Virus record (IMG/VR): IMGVR_UViG_3300020446_000003
Span: 33,461 to 97,460 of that record
Length of the DNA: 64,000 nt
Source of the DNA: a virus
Reading direction: 5' to 3' (one strand)
Shown here in pieces: positions 55,822 to 64,000 of this stretch. Below the pieces are notes generated by a model that saw only the letters and a list, made by a program, of their open reading frames with translations, searched no databases and had not been told where the DNA came from. A program made the translations under genes and the position numbers. Within the stretch, counting starts at the first letter, position 1. The number at the start of each line of letters is the position of its first letter.

Positions 55822-56565
55822 ATGATACCTAAGAATAATATAAAAATTAATGAGAGTAAGGTTAATAAGAAAGCGGTACAACCACCCTTAGCAACTAACC
55901 CTTACAATCCGAAACCACCTACTTCACCTGCCACTGAAGGTAATAGTAAAAAACCTTTAACAGGTAGTAGTAAACTTCCTACAGTTGGTGGTGATGTTAT
56001 AGGTAATACTACTGTTCCTAAACCGGGTACTAAAAAACCACCTACCTCACCTATTACAGGTGGAAAACCTAACCTTCAATTAGAACAATTAACAACACAG
56101 TTACAATCATTGGTAAATCAATTGGATATTTTGACTCAAACAGAAACTTCTTTAAACCAACAAATAGGTGATTTAGATGAACAATTAGTTTCATTACAAA
56201 AAGAATGTGAAGAGTTAGCCGCACAACAATTACAAGCAGAACAAGATTTCCAAAGTACTAAAAATGATTGTTATTCTTTAAGTGTAGAAATAGAAATGGT
56301 ACAACAACAACTTATAAATACACCCAATAATAGTGTAAGTGGTTGTACTTCTAATTCAGAGTATAATAGTTTGTTGGCACATTTAGAAAATTTAAGAGAA
56401 AAATATAAAAAGTGTATTGAAGGTGCGGTTGCCACTAATATCTCAACATATAATACTGTTTTCATAACTCAAATTTATGAAACTAATGAATATGAAGGAA
56501 ATGTGACGGTAATTGGTGATGATGAGTGGGATGATAATGATCAATTAATAGTAGATTGTGTATAA
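55822..56565 (+). CDS. Proline-rich linker plus coiled-coil protein
   Basis: Encodes 247 residues. Residues 1-80 are Pro/Lys/Gly-rich with the imperfect repeat KPPTSPATEG / KPPTSPITGG. Residues about 83-150 and 160-205 are Gln/Leu-rich coiled coil (LEQLTTQLQSLVNQLDILTQ). The end is acidic. The coiled coil resembles the Gln-rich C-terminal coil of the preceding giant protein, so the two may zip together. It ends the operon of the giant protein (11-base gap). Likely a fibre connector; no family is recognised. Confidence 0.6.
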   Translation: MIPKNNIKINESKVNKKAVQPPLATNPYNPKPPTSPATEGNSKKPLTGSSKLPTVGGDVIGNTTVPKPGTKKPPTSPITGGKPNLQLEQLTTQLQSLVNQLDILTQTETSLNQQIGDLDEQLVSLQKECEELAAQQLQAEQDFQSTKNDCYSLSVEIEMVQQQLINTPNNSVSGCTSNSEYNSLLAHLENLREKYKKCIEGAVATNISTYNTVFITQIYETNEYEGNVTVIGDDEWDDNDQLIVDCV

Positions 56566-56580
56566 AATGAAATATAAAAT

Positions 56581-56588
56581 ATATTTAT
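56581..56588 (+). promoter_or_regulatory. Late-type promoter element abutting the start codon
   Basis: AAATATATTTATAAATA; core ATATTTAT ends five bases before the ATG at 56594. Confidence 0.45.
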
Positions 56589-56593
56589 AAATA

Positions 56594-59530
56594 ATGGCGA
56601 AAATTAAAGGAAATATTACGAATCCACTTACTGTAAATGGTAACATTATTGTAGAAAATGAAGTAAGGACAGAATTAGATATTAATTTAAATATTAATTA
56701 TTTAGCAAATTCACTTTCTCCGTCTTTATTTACTGTAAATAATGCGTATTTTTTGGATAATTTTTCTCAGATTAAAAATTTAATTTTTAAAAATGTACCC
56801 GTATCTTTAGGTAATGTAGCTTTAAATACTTCATCAGTAAATAAATTATGTTTATTTAAATACGAAGTAGACCCAAATGGAGTATTACAGGAAATAGATA
56901 TATTTGATGATATACCTATGCAATATATTGATGGTGGTAAAACTTATTTACACTACGGTGCAATAAGTGAAAAGAAAATTTATTTGGGGTGGGAGCCAGT
57001 AAGTAATGAAGATAAGTATTCACATGAAGAAAGATCTGACGTTTATGGATTTGATTATCCACAGTTTACTCCTAGAGGTACTCGTAAAATCCCTATTTCT
57101 GGTAGTAATGATACTTTATGTGGACCTATTACTTACGAAGGAAACGAATACACATACGATAGATTAAATTATAATTGGTTATTTGGGCAACGAGCAGGAA
57201 TAAATTTCCAAACTATTGAAACCGGTGCAACACCAGTAGTTATAACTGGTTCTGTAGTTTCACAAGAAGGTTGTTCTTCAATATCTAATCAAAACGGAGA
57301 TTTATTATTTTATACAGATGGAAATACTATTTATACAAGTGGTAATACAGTGATGCTACAGGGTTCTAATTTAAGTAGTTCTGGCACATCTACACAATCA
57401 TCTCTAATTGTTCCTCAACCCAATAGTAAAAACTATTATTTATTTACAACAGATTATGAAGGCAATCCTAATGGGTTTGAATATAGTATTGTTGATATGT
57501 TAAAACAAGATGGAGAAGGACAAGTTACTTTAAAAAATCTAAAATTGATTCCTTTTCCTATAACTGAAAAAGTTACTGCTTGTTCACATGAAAATGAAGT
57601 AGACTATTGGATAATTACACATACTAGTGGAGATTCTAAATTTTATTCATATAGATTAAATACTCGTGGTTTAATTGGTCCTGTTATTAGTGACACAGGA
57701 GTTACACATACAACTAGTAGAGGTTATATGAAAACATCACCTGATAGTAAAAAATTAATTTCATTATTATATGATGAAAACATAATTCAGATATTAGATT
57801 TTAATAATACTGGTGGTACATTATCTAATGAAATTTTAATAAGTGGTGATACTAGATTTGGACAAGGACCTTATGGGTTGGAGTACTCGTCTGATTCTTC
57901 TAAATTTTATGTCAGTGATGGGGCAGCTAATTTAATTATACAATATGATTTGTCTTATAGTTCTGCAACTCAAATGTTAGATAATAGTATTATAGTTGCG
58001 GAGTTACCGAAAGATACTAGTTTAGGTGCATTACAAATGGGCCCTGATGAAAAAATATATGCGGCAGACTATTTAAGAAATTTCTTACATGTAATTCATA
58101 GACCTAATGGTTTAGGGGTACAATGTAATTTTAGAGAAAGAGGTTTTTCACTATCTGGAATTAGTAGTGGTGTTACATCTACATGGGGGTTACCTAATGT
58201 GGTAACTAGTAAAACACTCTCTTGTGATAGATATGTGTATATAAGTAAAAGAGAAAGAACACCTTTTGACTTTGAATTAGTAATGAATGATGTGTCAGAT
58301 GTAGTAACACCTAATAAACTTAACTTTACTGCAGAAATTTATCCGTACAATGTGGAATCAGGTGCATTTGATAGAGAACCTGTATATGAACAATTTTATG
58401 ATTATACTGAATTTAGTGCAATTACTGGAAATAGCGAAACTAAAATAAATATACCACTTAATAGAATTGATGAAGGTGAGTTTTTAATTAAAGGTTATTA
58501 TGATTACCCAATAAAAACTTTATTACAGAGACAGTTAGAAATAAGAAGAAATACTGTTAATACATATAAAATTGGTACGGAATATAATATCTATAATCCT
58601 GAAACGGATTGGTATTTCTTAAATATATACGAAGCAGATAAACCATTTTTTGTTAATACGGATATTGCTAGTGGTAATTTAATAGGTAATTTAACAGTTA
58701 ATTCATTTATTACAACATCAGGACAAACAATATTTGGGTATCAGTCTTTATCTGATCCTATCGTAACATATAATGGTGTACAATTAGCAAAAGGGTTAGA
58801 ATATAGTTCTAACACTGAAACTCAAGGGGCTTCCTTTGTTGAATTTTATACACCGACATTAGAAAATAGAATTGTTACATTGGCATTTGTTAATGATGGA
58901 CAACCTGAAAATTTAAAAGTGGATACGTATGTAGTTACATCACCTATAGTGAGTGGTGCAACTAATAAACAACCTGATGATATTAAATTATATTATAACA
59001 CTACAGAAAAGACTTTTGAATATTATTTACCTGTTTTACCTCAAGGTGATGTAGGATTGTCATTAAATGGAGAACTGTTATCTAATAATATTGAATATTT
59101 AATTTCATCTTCAGACAATAAAAGAATTATAATTTTAGTAGAGGTAAAACCAAGAGACATCATTCAAGTATTTTATAACCCAATAACTGGCTTATTTGGA
59201 CCTTTACAAACTAATAAACCAACATTATCTTGGACAATAAGTAACGCACCCATTGTGGGACAAAGTGGTGTGTTTACTGTGGAAGTAACTGATGTAGATG
59301 ATAAAAACTTTGAAAATATACAATATATTGCAACTACACCTTATATTATAGGAGAAGATAGTTATTCAGTAGATATGGATTTTAGTGATGCAGTTGCAGG
59401 AACAAGATTAATATATAGGGTAAAAAATCAAAAGTTTTATACACCTATTGTTGGAGAAATAATAACAAGTATTGCTTATAGTGACACTGTTCCGATAGAA
59501 ATAGTCACAAATAAGGGAAATATTTATTAA
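56594..59530 (+). CDS. Tail fibre protein with Bacteroidota-type beta-propeller
   Basis: Encodes 978 residues. After an N-terminal beta part, residues about 194-540 match the beta-propeller of large secreted Bacteroidota proteins that carry gliding-motility/type IX-secretion C-terminal signals: NWLFGQRAGINF, EGCSSISNQNGDLLFYTDGN, STQSSLIVPQPNSKNYYLFT, ITEKVTACSHENEVDYWIIT, then GYMKTSPDSKKL and GALQMGPDEKIYAADY. The typical sorting signal is absent here. The rest (540-978) is a chain of beta domains with a phage-type ending. A tail fibre or receptor-binding role is inferred from its position among fibre genes and from the late-type promoter. The propeller assignment rests on remembered family consensus. 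Confidence 0.75.
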   Translation: MAKIKGNITNPLTVNGNIIVENEVRTELDINLNINYLANSLSPSLFTVNNAYFLDNFSQIKNLIFKNVPVSLGNVALNTSSVNKLCLFKYEVDPNGVLQEIDIFDDIPMQYIDGGKTYLHYGAISEKKIYLGWEPVSNEDKYSHEERSDVYGFDYPQFTPRGTRKIPISGSNDTLCGPITYEGNEYTYDRLNYNWLFGQRAGINFQTIETGATPVVITGSVVSQEGCSSISNQNGDLLFYTDGNTIYTSGNTVMLQGSNLSSSGTSTQSSLIVPQPNSKNYYLFTTDYEGNPNGFEYSIVDMLKQDGEGQVTLKNLKLIPFPITEKVTACSHENEVDYWIITHTSGDSKFYSYRLNTRGLIGPVISDTGVTHTTSRGYMKTSPDSKKLISLLYDENIIQILDFNNTGGTLSNEILISGDTRFGQGPYGLEYSSDSSKFYVSDGAANLIIQYDLSYSSATQMLDNSIIVAELPKDTSLGALQMGPDEKIYAADYLRNFLHVIHRPNGLGVQCNFRERGFSLSGISSGVTSTWGLPNVVTSKTLSCDRYVYISKRERTPFDFELVMNDVSDVVTPNKLNFTAEIYPYNVESGAFDREPVYEQFYDYTEFSAITGNSETKINIPLNRIDEGEFLIKGYYDYPIKTLLQRQLEIRRNTVNTYKIGTEYNIYNPETDWYFLNIYEADKPFFVNTDIASGNLIGNLTVNSFITTSGQTIFGYQSLSDPIVTYNGVQLAKGLEYSSNTETQGASFVEFYTPTLENRIVTLAFVNDGQPENLKVDTYVVTSPIVSGATNKQPDDIKLYYNTTEKTFEYYLPVLPQGDVGLSLNGELLSNNIEYLISSSDNKRIIILVEVKPRDIIQVFYNPITGLFGPLQTNKPTLSWTISNAPIVGQSGVFTVEVTDVDDKNFENIQYIATTPYIIGEDSYSVDMDFSDAVAGTRLIYRVKNQKFYTPIVGEIITSIAYSDTVPIEIVTNKGNIY

Positions 59531-59547
59531 TAATATTTACATTGAGC

Positions 59548-59555
59548 ATATTTAT
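59548..59555 (+). promoter_or_regulatory. Late-type promoter element
   Basis: GCATATTTATAATAA; core ATATTTAT 19 bases before the ATG at 59575. The flanks are nearly identical to those of the element ahead of the sheath gene. Confidence 0.45.
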
Positions 59556-59574
59556 AATAAAATAATAATTAGTA

Positions 59575-61779
59575 ATGAGTTACATAAATAAACAAAATAC
59601 CGCACTAGTAAGAGTAAAGTTAACTGATATAGGTAGGGAACAATTAGCACAAGGAAAATTGACTTATAATTCTTGGTTAGCAGGTGATTCAGAGGTAGAC
59701 TATAATTACGTTAAGGGATGGAAAGAATTTGTTCCTAGTAGCGACGCTTCAACCGGAGAGTTTTATTTTTATGGTGGAGATGGTTCAGTAACTAAAAATA
59801 TTTATTCTAAGGTATTAAGACCTAAAGATGAACAACCTTATTTTACATCTTTTTTATTAGACAATAATAATGAGTTTATACAATCTATTGATACTAATAG
59901 TAGTCTACAACTAATCAAAGGGGTTGTAAGTAATCAAGCGGCAGATAGAGGATTTTTCTCAGGATCTACAGTAGATTTAGGTTTAACTGCACAAACTTCA
60001 CAAAGATTTATTAAGGAAAGTGGAACAATAGATTTAATTAATTTTACAGGTGAAATAGATACTACTCCATTTGTACAAGGGGTATTAAGTGGTATAACTT
60101 TAACTGCAACTAGTGAAGATGATTTTATTATGTTTAGGTTTAGTAATCCTACTTTGGGTGACATTACTAATTCAACAATGACTGCCGCAACCATTAATCA
60201 ATTTTACAATATAACTAGTATTAGTGGTTCTACTATTAAAGTAGATAGAGAATTACCAATGTTTAGTGGATTTGGGGGTACAATTATTACATATTATACT
60301 TTTCCGGGAGGTGACGATCCAGAAGACACATATTATGGATTACCTTCTCTTTCTTCTTATTGGAATACAGGTACACTTTCTTTTGATAGTAGTTGTGATA
60401 TTTGTGTAGAAAATATTCCAGTTTGGAATATGAATAATGTTTGGACTGAAAATATGGCAGGACAATTTAAAGATGATTTAGAAAATTATCATAGTCATAA
60501 TTTATTTGGTTCAGAGCAATATGCAGGTACAAAACAATTTTTAAAATATAACGAAACACCTACTCTAAATTTAAGTAGTGATAGATTATCGGTGAGTTAT
60601 ATGGATCCATATATAAAAGGAATATCAATTATACATTATACTAACAGTTGTATTTCTAATTTTTATGGAGAAATGTTTAATATTGATGGTAGTAGTGGAA
60701 AATTATTAAATTTAGATATACCAGTATTATGGCATAGACGAAATGAAGGGACAGGAAGTGGTACTACATTAGGTATGAGATTTGTGAGTGATACTATTGA
60801 AAAAACTTTAACTAATACTGATATTGAATACTATGATTTAATTGAATTTAGTGGGATGAGTGTCACACCTAATGCACCGTTAGCGGTTGGTAAAGTATTT
60901 CCACAACTTAAAATAGTTGTGATAGATAATGAAGAATTATTGGCTGCTATGTCATACAAATCAAATAGAAATTATACTTTACCTGATTTATCAGCTAGTT
61001 TAATTCCACCGATAGATGGGGATTGTACGGGATGTATAGAGGCAGGTGAAACAATGTATTTGACTTATGGTTTACAATACAGTGGTAGTAGTGGGTTTAC
61101 ATCTGTTTTACCTTGTCAACGATACACAGTATTAGATAACAATACGGCAACAGATAAAGATTTACAATTTAGAATAAATAATGTAGATCAGTTACCCTAC
61201 ATGAGAAAATTAGAATCTCCTTCATATGATGGTTATGGATTTTATGCTAATAGATTTGTTTTATTAAGTCAAAAAATTAATAAAGCCAACCAAAGTAGAC
61301 CTAACCCATCAGAATGGAGAGAAATAGATTATACTAGTGTTGATATTACCAGTGGTGCGTCGGAAACAATTAGTCCATTCTTATTACAAAATCAAAATAG
61401 TGCAAATACAGGATTTATTTTGAAAGGAAGTCAATTTAATGGTGCTAGTGCAAACACATTTAATTTAGGTGTAGAATTAGATTTACCTAAAGGTGAAAGT
61501 TATGGTAAATTAAATTTTGGTGATGAAAGATTATTTTACGGTAATTTAAGAACTTTTATTGGAGCAACAATTTATAAAACCCTTTTTACAATAAATGTAG
61601 ACGGTGCACAATTACAAAGTAGTTCTAATACCACTTATACTATCGGTGAAGATAGGTTTGTGTCTGAAGTAGGTATATTAGATAATGATGGTAATCTAGT
61701 GATGGTAGGGAAACTTTCTCGACCAATAAGAATAGCGGATAGTAGTACTGCCTCTATTGAATTAACAATTGATTTTTAA
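59575..61779 (+). CDS. Tail fibre protein, collar-fibre type (paralogue of next gene)
   Basis: Encodes 734 residues. N-terminus ALVRVKLTDIGREQLAQGKL, then LAGDSEVDYNY, and C-terminus RFVSEVGILDNDGNLVMVGK are the pattern of phage tail-collar fibre proteins (gpH/DUF3751-like): an LT-x-x-GR-x-x-L helix, a GDS-x-x-x-Y turn and an EVGI-x-D-x-x-G-x-L hairpin near the end. The same three landmarks occur in the next gene, so the two are paralogues with different middles. The middle here (residues about 130-650) is beta-rich with cysteines (SSCDICVE, GDCTGCIEAG), probably the variable part. Confidence 0.68.
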   Translation: MSYINKQNTALVRVKLTDIGREQLAQGKLTYNSWLAGDSEVDYNYVKGWKEFVPSSDASTGEFYFYGGDGSVTKNIYSKVLRPKDEQPYFTSFLLDNNNEFIQSIDTNSSLQLIKGVVSNQAADRGFFSGSTVDLGLTAQTSQRFIKESGTIDLINFTGEIDTTPFVQGVLSGITLTATSEDDFIMFRFSNPTLGDITNSTMTAATINQFYNITSISGSTIKVDRELPMFSGFGGTIITYYTFPGGDDPEDTYYGLPSLSSYWNTGTLSFDSSCDICVENIPVWNMNNVWTENMAGQFKDDLENYHSHNLFGSEQYAGTKQFLKYNETPTLNLSSDRLSVSYMDPYIKGISIIHYTNSCISNFYGEMFNIDGSSGKLLNLDIPVLWHRRNEGTGSGTTLGMRFVSDTIEKTLTNTDIEYYDLIEFSGMSVTPNAPLAVGKVFPQLKIVVIDNEELLAAMSYKSNRNYTLPDLSASLIPPIDGDCTGCIEAGETMYLTYGLQYSGSSGFTSVLPCQRYTVLDNNTATDKDLQFRINNVDQLPYMRKLESPSYDGYGFYANRFVLLSQKINKANQSRPNPSEWREIDYTSVDITSGASETISPFLLQNQNSANTGFILKGSQFNGASANTFNLGVELDLPKGESYGKLNFGDERLFYGNLRTFIGATIYKTLFTINVDGAQLQSSSNTTYTIGEDRFVSEVGILDNDGNLVMVGKLSRPIRIADSSTASIELTIDF

Positions 61780-61790
61780 AAAGTATTGAG

Positions 61791-63089
61791 ATGGGATTTA
61801 TTAGTTCAGCAACCACAGTATCAATAACGGCAAAATTAACTTTAGCTGGTAGACAAAGATTACTTACACAAAGTAATCAAATACTAACCCATTTTGTATT
61901 AGGTGATTCAGATGCAAATTATCAAACTAGTGGTATTTTAAGTTCGGGGTTAGTTCCCGCAAATAGTGGTGATTTAGGTGAAAATGGGGGTGTAAATGAT
62001 AATATAGACGTTGGGGTTGGTATTAAAAATAAACTTTATTTAAGTAATACACAAATTACCATAAAATCTGTAGAATCAGGTTCTAATGTTATAACTAATA
62101 CTACTGTACCGTTAGGTGAAACTGTTGTAAGTGGTGATAATTTAACATATACAGTTATAGATAAGAATGATAGAACTTCTTCATTTACTAACTATTTTGA
62201 AAGTTTGAGATTACCTATATTAGAATCTAAGAAAAATTTATTTACAGGAACTACTTCTACAAAAGGAGGATGGTTAGACACTGCATTTAGTGGTTTAGCT
62301 TCAGATAGAGTATTAATGGTTGTTGTTAATAATGATAGTTATGGTGAATTAATAGATGGTAAAACTATAAAGACAACATTACCTATAATAACTGGATATA
62401 CGTCAGGTGGTGAAGCAACAGGAATAACGACTTATAATTGTTATTCAACATTTGTTAATAGTGGACAATATAGTTTAGTACAATTAGATGCTAAATACAA
62501 AGATAGTTCAGTATTTACTAATGGGTTATTTGGGACTGATTTTCCAGTAAGTTATATGGTTTCAGACAACGTTCAAAAACCTAATAATGACGCTAATAAA
62601 AGTTGGGCTACTGGATATGATGATTTTAAACCATTTAGTGTTAACAACAAACAATTAATTAACACTAAAACAGTTACCCCAACCGGAATAAATGTAGATA
62701 AAATTATTGGTGTTGCGTATTTAGATAAAGGTATTTTAGCATTTACGGACCCCACTATAGTAGATAATATAGCAACTAATTTTACTGGTGATACTGAAAC
62801 AGGAACAGTCACTAATGATTTAGGACTTTATTATTATTCTGGTGGTACTTATAATACCACAGTAGATAGTGTTGTGAATAATTTAGTACAAAACGTAATA
62901 TGTATTGCTGGTAGAGGTGAATTTTTTAGATCTACTAATCCAACAATTGATATTAATGATGAAGTTAGAATTACAGAAGTAGGTATTACTGATGTAACTG
63001 GTGAAGTATTGGCTATCGGTAAAGCAGATAGACAAATTATTAAAAAGAAAAATGATTTTGTAATATTTGATGTACAAGTTGTTTTATAA
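61791..63089 (+). CDS. Tail fibre protein, collar-fibre type (shorter paralogue)
   Basis: Encodes 432 residues. N-terminus SITAKLTLAGRQRLLTQSNQ, VLGDSDANYQ; C-terminus EVRITEVGITDVTGEVLAIG then KADRQI. These landmarks match the previous gene. It is in the same transcript (11-base gap). The middle is Thr/Ser/Gly-rich beta without motif. It is the last gene of the structural block; resolvase follows 37 bases later. Confidence 0.68.
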   Translation: MGFISSATTVSITAKLTLAGRQRLLTQSNQILTHFVLGDSDANYQTSGILSSGLVPANSGDLGENGGVNDNIDVGVGIKNKLYLSNTQITIKSVESGSNVITNTTVPLGETVVSGDNLTYTVIDKNDRTSSFTNYFESLRLPILESKKNLFTGTTSTKGGWLDTAFSGLASDRVLMVVVNNDSYGELIDGKTIKTTLPIITGYTSGGEATGITTYNCYSTFVNSGQYSLVQLDAKYKDSSVFTNGLFGTDFPVSYMVSDNVQKPNNDANKSWATGYDDFKPFSVNNKQLINTKTVTPTGINVDKIIGVAYLDKGILAFTDPTIVDNIATNFTGDTETGTVTNDLGLYYYSGGTYNTTVDSVVNNLVQNVICIAGRGEFFRSTNPTIDINDEVRITEVGITDVTGEVLAIGKADRQIIKKKNDFVIFDVQVVL

Positions 63090-63126
63090 ATAAAGTTGAA
63101 AAACTTTAACAAAAAAATGTTTTATA

Positions 63127-63759
63127 ATGAGTAGAATTCTAGGATTAGATGTGTCCACAAAAACAATAGGGATTGCATTGTTTGAAGACAAAGGTGAAAA
63201 TGGAAAATTACAATTACTAACCCACATAACACCTAAAGTTAAACCAAAACCAAAAAATAATATTGAAACACTTATTAAAAAAGTTCAAATATTCGAAGAA
63301 GAATTTTTAGAAAAATATAGTGATATTGAAATTGATAGAGTTTTTATTGAAGAACCCTTATTAAGGTCTAATAATGTCAATACAGTAGCGACTTTATTAA
63401 GATTTAATGGTATGATATGTAGATCCGTATATGAAGTGTTGAATATTGTACCCGAATTTGTTTCTTCTTACGACGCTAGAAAATTTGCATTTCCTGAGTT
63501 AATGCAAGTTAGATTATTTAAAAAATCAGGTGAAAGGTATACAGATAAAGAAGTAGAAAAGAAGAATCCAGTTTTATTTGGGGGGTTACCATACGATATT
63601 GATAAAAAAGTGGTTATTCACCAAAAAGTAAGTGAAATTGAACCACAAGTTGTATGGATATATGATAAACACAATAAATTAACTAAAGAAAATTATGATA
63701 TGACTGATGCATATGCATGTGTATTAGGGGGTATGAGAAAATGTGGAGACTGGAATTAA
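63127..63759 (+). CDS. RuvC-like Holliday junction resolvase
   Basis: Encodes 210 residues with an RNase H fold. The acidic residues expected for RuvC are visible: GLDVSTKTIG (D8), FIEEPLL (E75/E76) and the C-terminal DMTDAYA (D191 and D194). Such enzymes cut four-way junctions, which here would resolve recombination intermediates before packaging, the job of endonuclease VII in T4. It lies after the structural block and before the primase, which has its own promoter. Confidence 0.85.
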   Translation: MSRILGLDVSTKTIGIALFEDKGENGKLQLLTHITPKVKPKPKNNIETLIKKVQIFEEEFLEKYSDIEIDRVFIEEPLLRSNNVNTVATLLRFNGMICRSVYEVLNIVPEFVSSYDARKFAFPELMQVRLFKKSGERYTDKEVEKKNPVLFGGLPYDIDKKVVIHQKVSEIEPQVVWIYDKHNKLTKENYDMTDAYACVLGGMRKCGDWN

Positions 63760-63760
63760 T

Positions 63761-63791
63761 TTGGATTTTTAAAATAAAATTCTTATATTTG
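63761..63791 (+). promoter_or_regulatory. Host-type promoter, predicted leaderless start of primase
   Basis: TTG 63761-63763, 20-base spacer, TATATTTG 63784-63791. The primase ATG at 63796 follows after four bases, the same geometry as at 26571-26606. Confidence 0.8.
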
Positions 63792-63795
63792 TGAA

Positions 63796-64000
63796 ATGTC
63801 ACAATTAGTTGTAGAAATCTTAGAAGACGTATTAGGTAATTCTAAAAAACATTATGAAAACAAAAGTCAAATATCTTTTGACTGTCCTGTGTGTTCATCT
63901 ATTAAAGGTTTGGATTGTGGGGACGGTAAAGGTAATTTAGAAGTTAATTACTATCATCACGTTTATAAATGTTGGGCTTGTTCAGAAACCTATGGTACAC
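63796..64000 (+). CDS. DNA primase N-terminus (3' partial)
   Basis: Only the first 68 residues are in the window; the frame is open to the end. After a helix (LVVEILEDVLGN) there is a zinc-binding ribbon: FDCPVCSS and, about 33 residues later, HVYKCWACSE, i.e. two CxxC pairs with aromatic residues and a His, as in primases of the DnaG/gp61 type. Such a domain recognises the priming site. It would partner the gp41-like helicase at 32278. Assignment is moderately firm from the zinc ribbon and context; the catalytic domain is outside. Confidence 0.78.
   Translation, partial: MSQLVVEILEDVLGNSKKHYENKSQISFDCPVCSSIKGLDCGDGKGNLEVNYYHHVYKCWACSETYGT

Noticed and set aside
63092-63107. AAAGTT-GAAA-AACTTT hairpin before the resolvase gene
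   Set aside because: Six weak A-T-rich pairs and no T-run on the plus strand, so not called as a terminator.
62849-63112. Minus-strand open frames inside the tail fibre and other structural genes (for example here and at 50797-51111)
   Set aside because: They lie fully antisense to well-supported genes, have biased composition (Ser, Ile, Phe-rich), and no promoter or conserved motif. They are shadows of AT-rich coding DNA.
1-64000. tRNA genes, CRISPR arrays, insertion sequences, integrase or attachment sites
   Set aside because: Gaps between genes are short and accounted for; I saw no cloverleaf-like sequence, regularly spaced repeats, transposase or recombinase.
1-64000. T4 late promoter consensus TATAAATA on the plus strand as the late signal
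   Set aside because: The recurrent upstream element reads ATATTTAT on the coding strand; TATAAATA is close to its reverse complement, and orientation relative to the genes fits a TAnnTTTG-derived element better.

Overview
The window is an interior segment of the genome of a large contractile-tailed (T4-like, myovirus) phage whose host is very probably a member of the Bacteroidota, most likely Flavobacteriia. The T4-like assignment rests on gene content: tail completion, sheath, tube, hub chaperone, tape measure, gp53/gp25/gp6-type baseplate proteins, gp32-type SSB, UvsX and a gp41-type helicase. The host assignment rests on four things seen in the sequence. Base composition is very AT-rich (roughly 70% by eye). 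Shine-Dalgarno sequences are essentially absent. Five promoters fit the Bacteroidota pattern TTG-N20-TATATTTG/A, all with a spacer of exactly 20. One tail fibre carries a beta-propeller of the type otherwise typical of secreted Bacteroidota surface proteins. Both ends of the window cut through genes, and the capsid and packaging genes lie outside it.

Layout. (1) 1-6.3 kb: tail completion protein (gp15-like, 5' end missing), a small structural protein, a convergent minus-strand ribbon-helix-helix regulator that I translated by hand, tail sheath, a HAD-type phosphatase, a small tagged protein and the tail tube. (2) 6.3-17 kb: three large unrecognised proteins, the gp26-like hub chaperone with an overlapping out-of-frame second ORF (probable recoding), another unrecognised tagged protein, and the tape measure. 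(3) 17-26.5 kb: baseplate operon with an OmpA-like domain protein, a gp53/LysM-like protein and a giant hub protein ending in a degenerate GH19 domain. (4) 26.6-35.6 kb: small unknown genes, then replication and nucleotide genes: SSB, UvsX, FEN-type nuclease, DnaB/gp41 helicase and B12-dependent class II ribonucleotide reductase. (5) 35.6-63.1 kb: baseplate wedge and fibre genes: gp25, gp6, a membrane protein, a cysteine-rich 1533-residue protein, several unrecognised structural proteins, a 2752-residue wedge/fibre giant, the propeller fibre and two paralogous fibre proteins. (6) 63.1 kb to the end: RuvC-type resolvase and the start of a primase.

Expression logic. All genes except the small regulator are on the plus strand. 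Two promoter classes are visible: the host-like TTG-N20-TATATTTG class, and a second class, ATATTTAT(A/T)A without a -33 element, found 13 times just upstream of genes that are mostly structural. I infer the second class is the late promoter. Five intrinsic terminators isolate the sheath, the tube, the SSB and the replication/wedge boundary. Several start codons lie only 4-6 bases after the promoter element, which predicts leaderless mRNAs.

Most noteworthy: the gp26 recoding locus with a G6 tract in the loop of a GC-rich hairpin; a second G-tract hairpin in the cysteine-rich baseplate protein; a short N-terminal tag shared by otherwise unrelated proteins that may be a virion-targeting signal; host-type domains (beta-propeller, OmpA-like, dead GH19) built into the tail; and a promoter embedded in the loop of a terminator ahead of the SSB gene.
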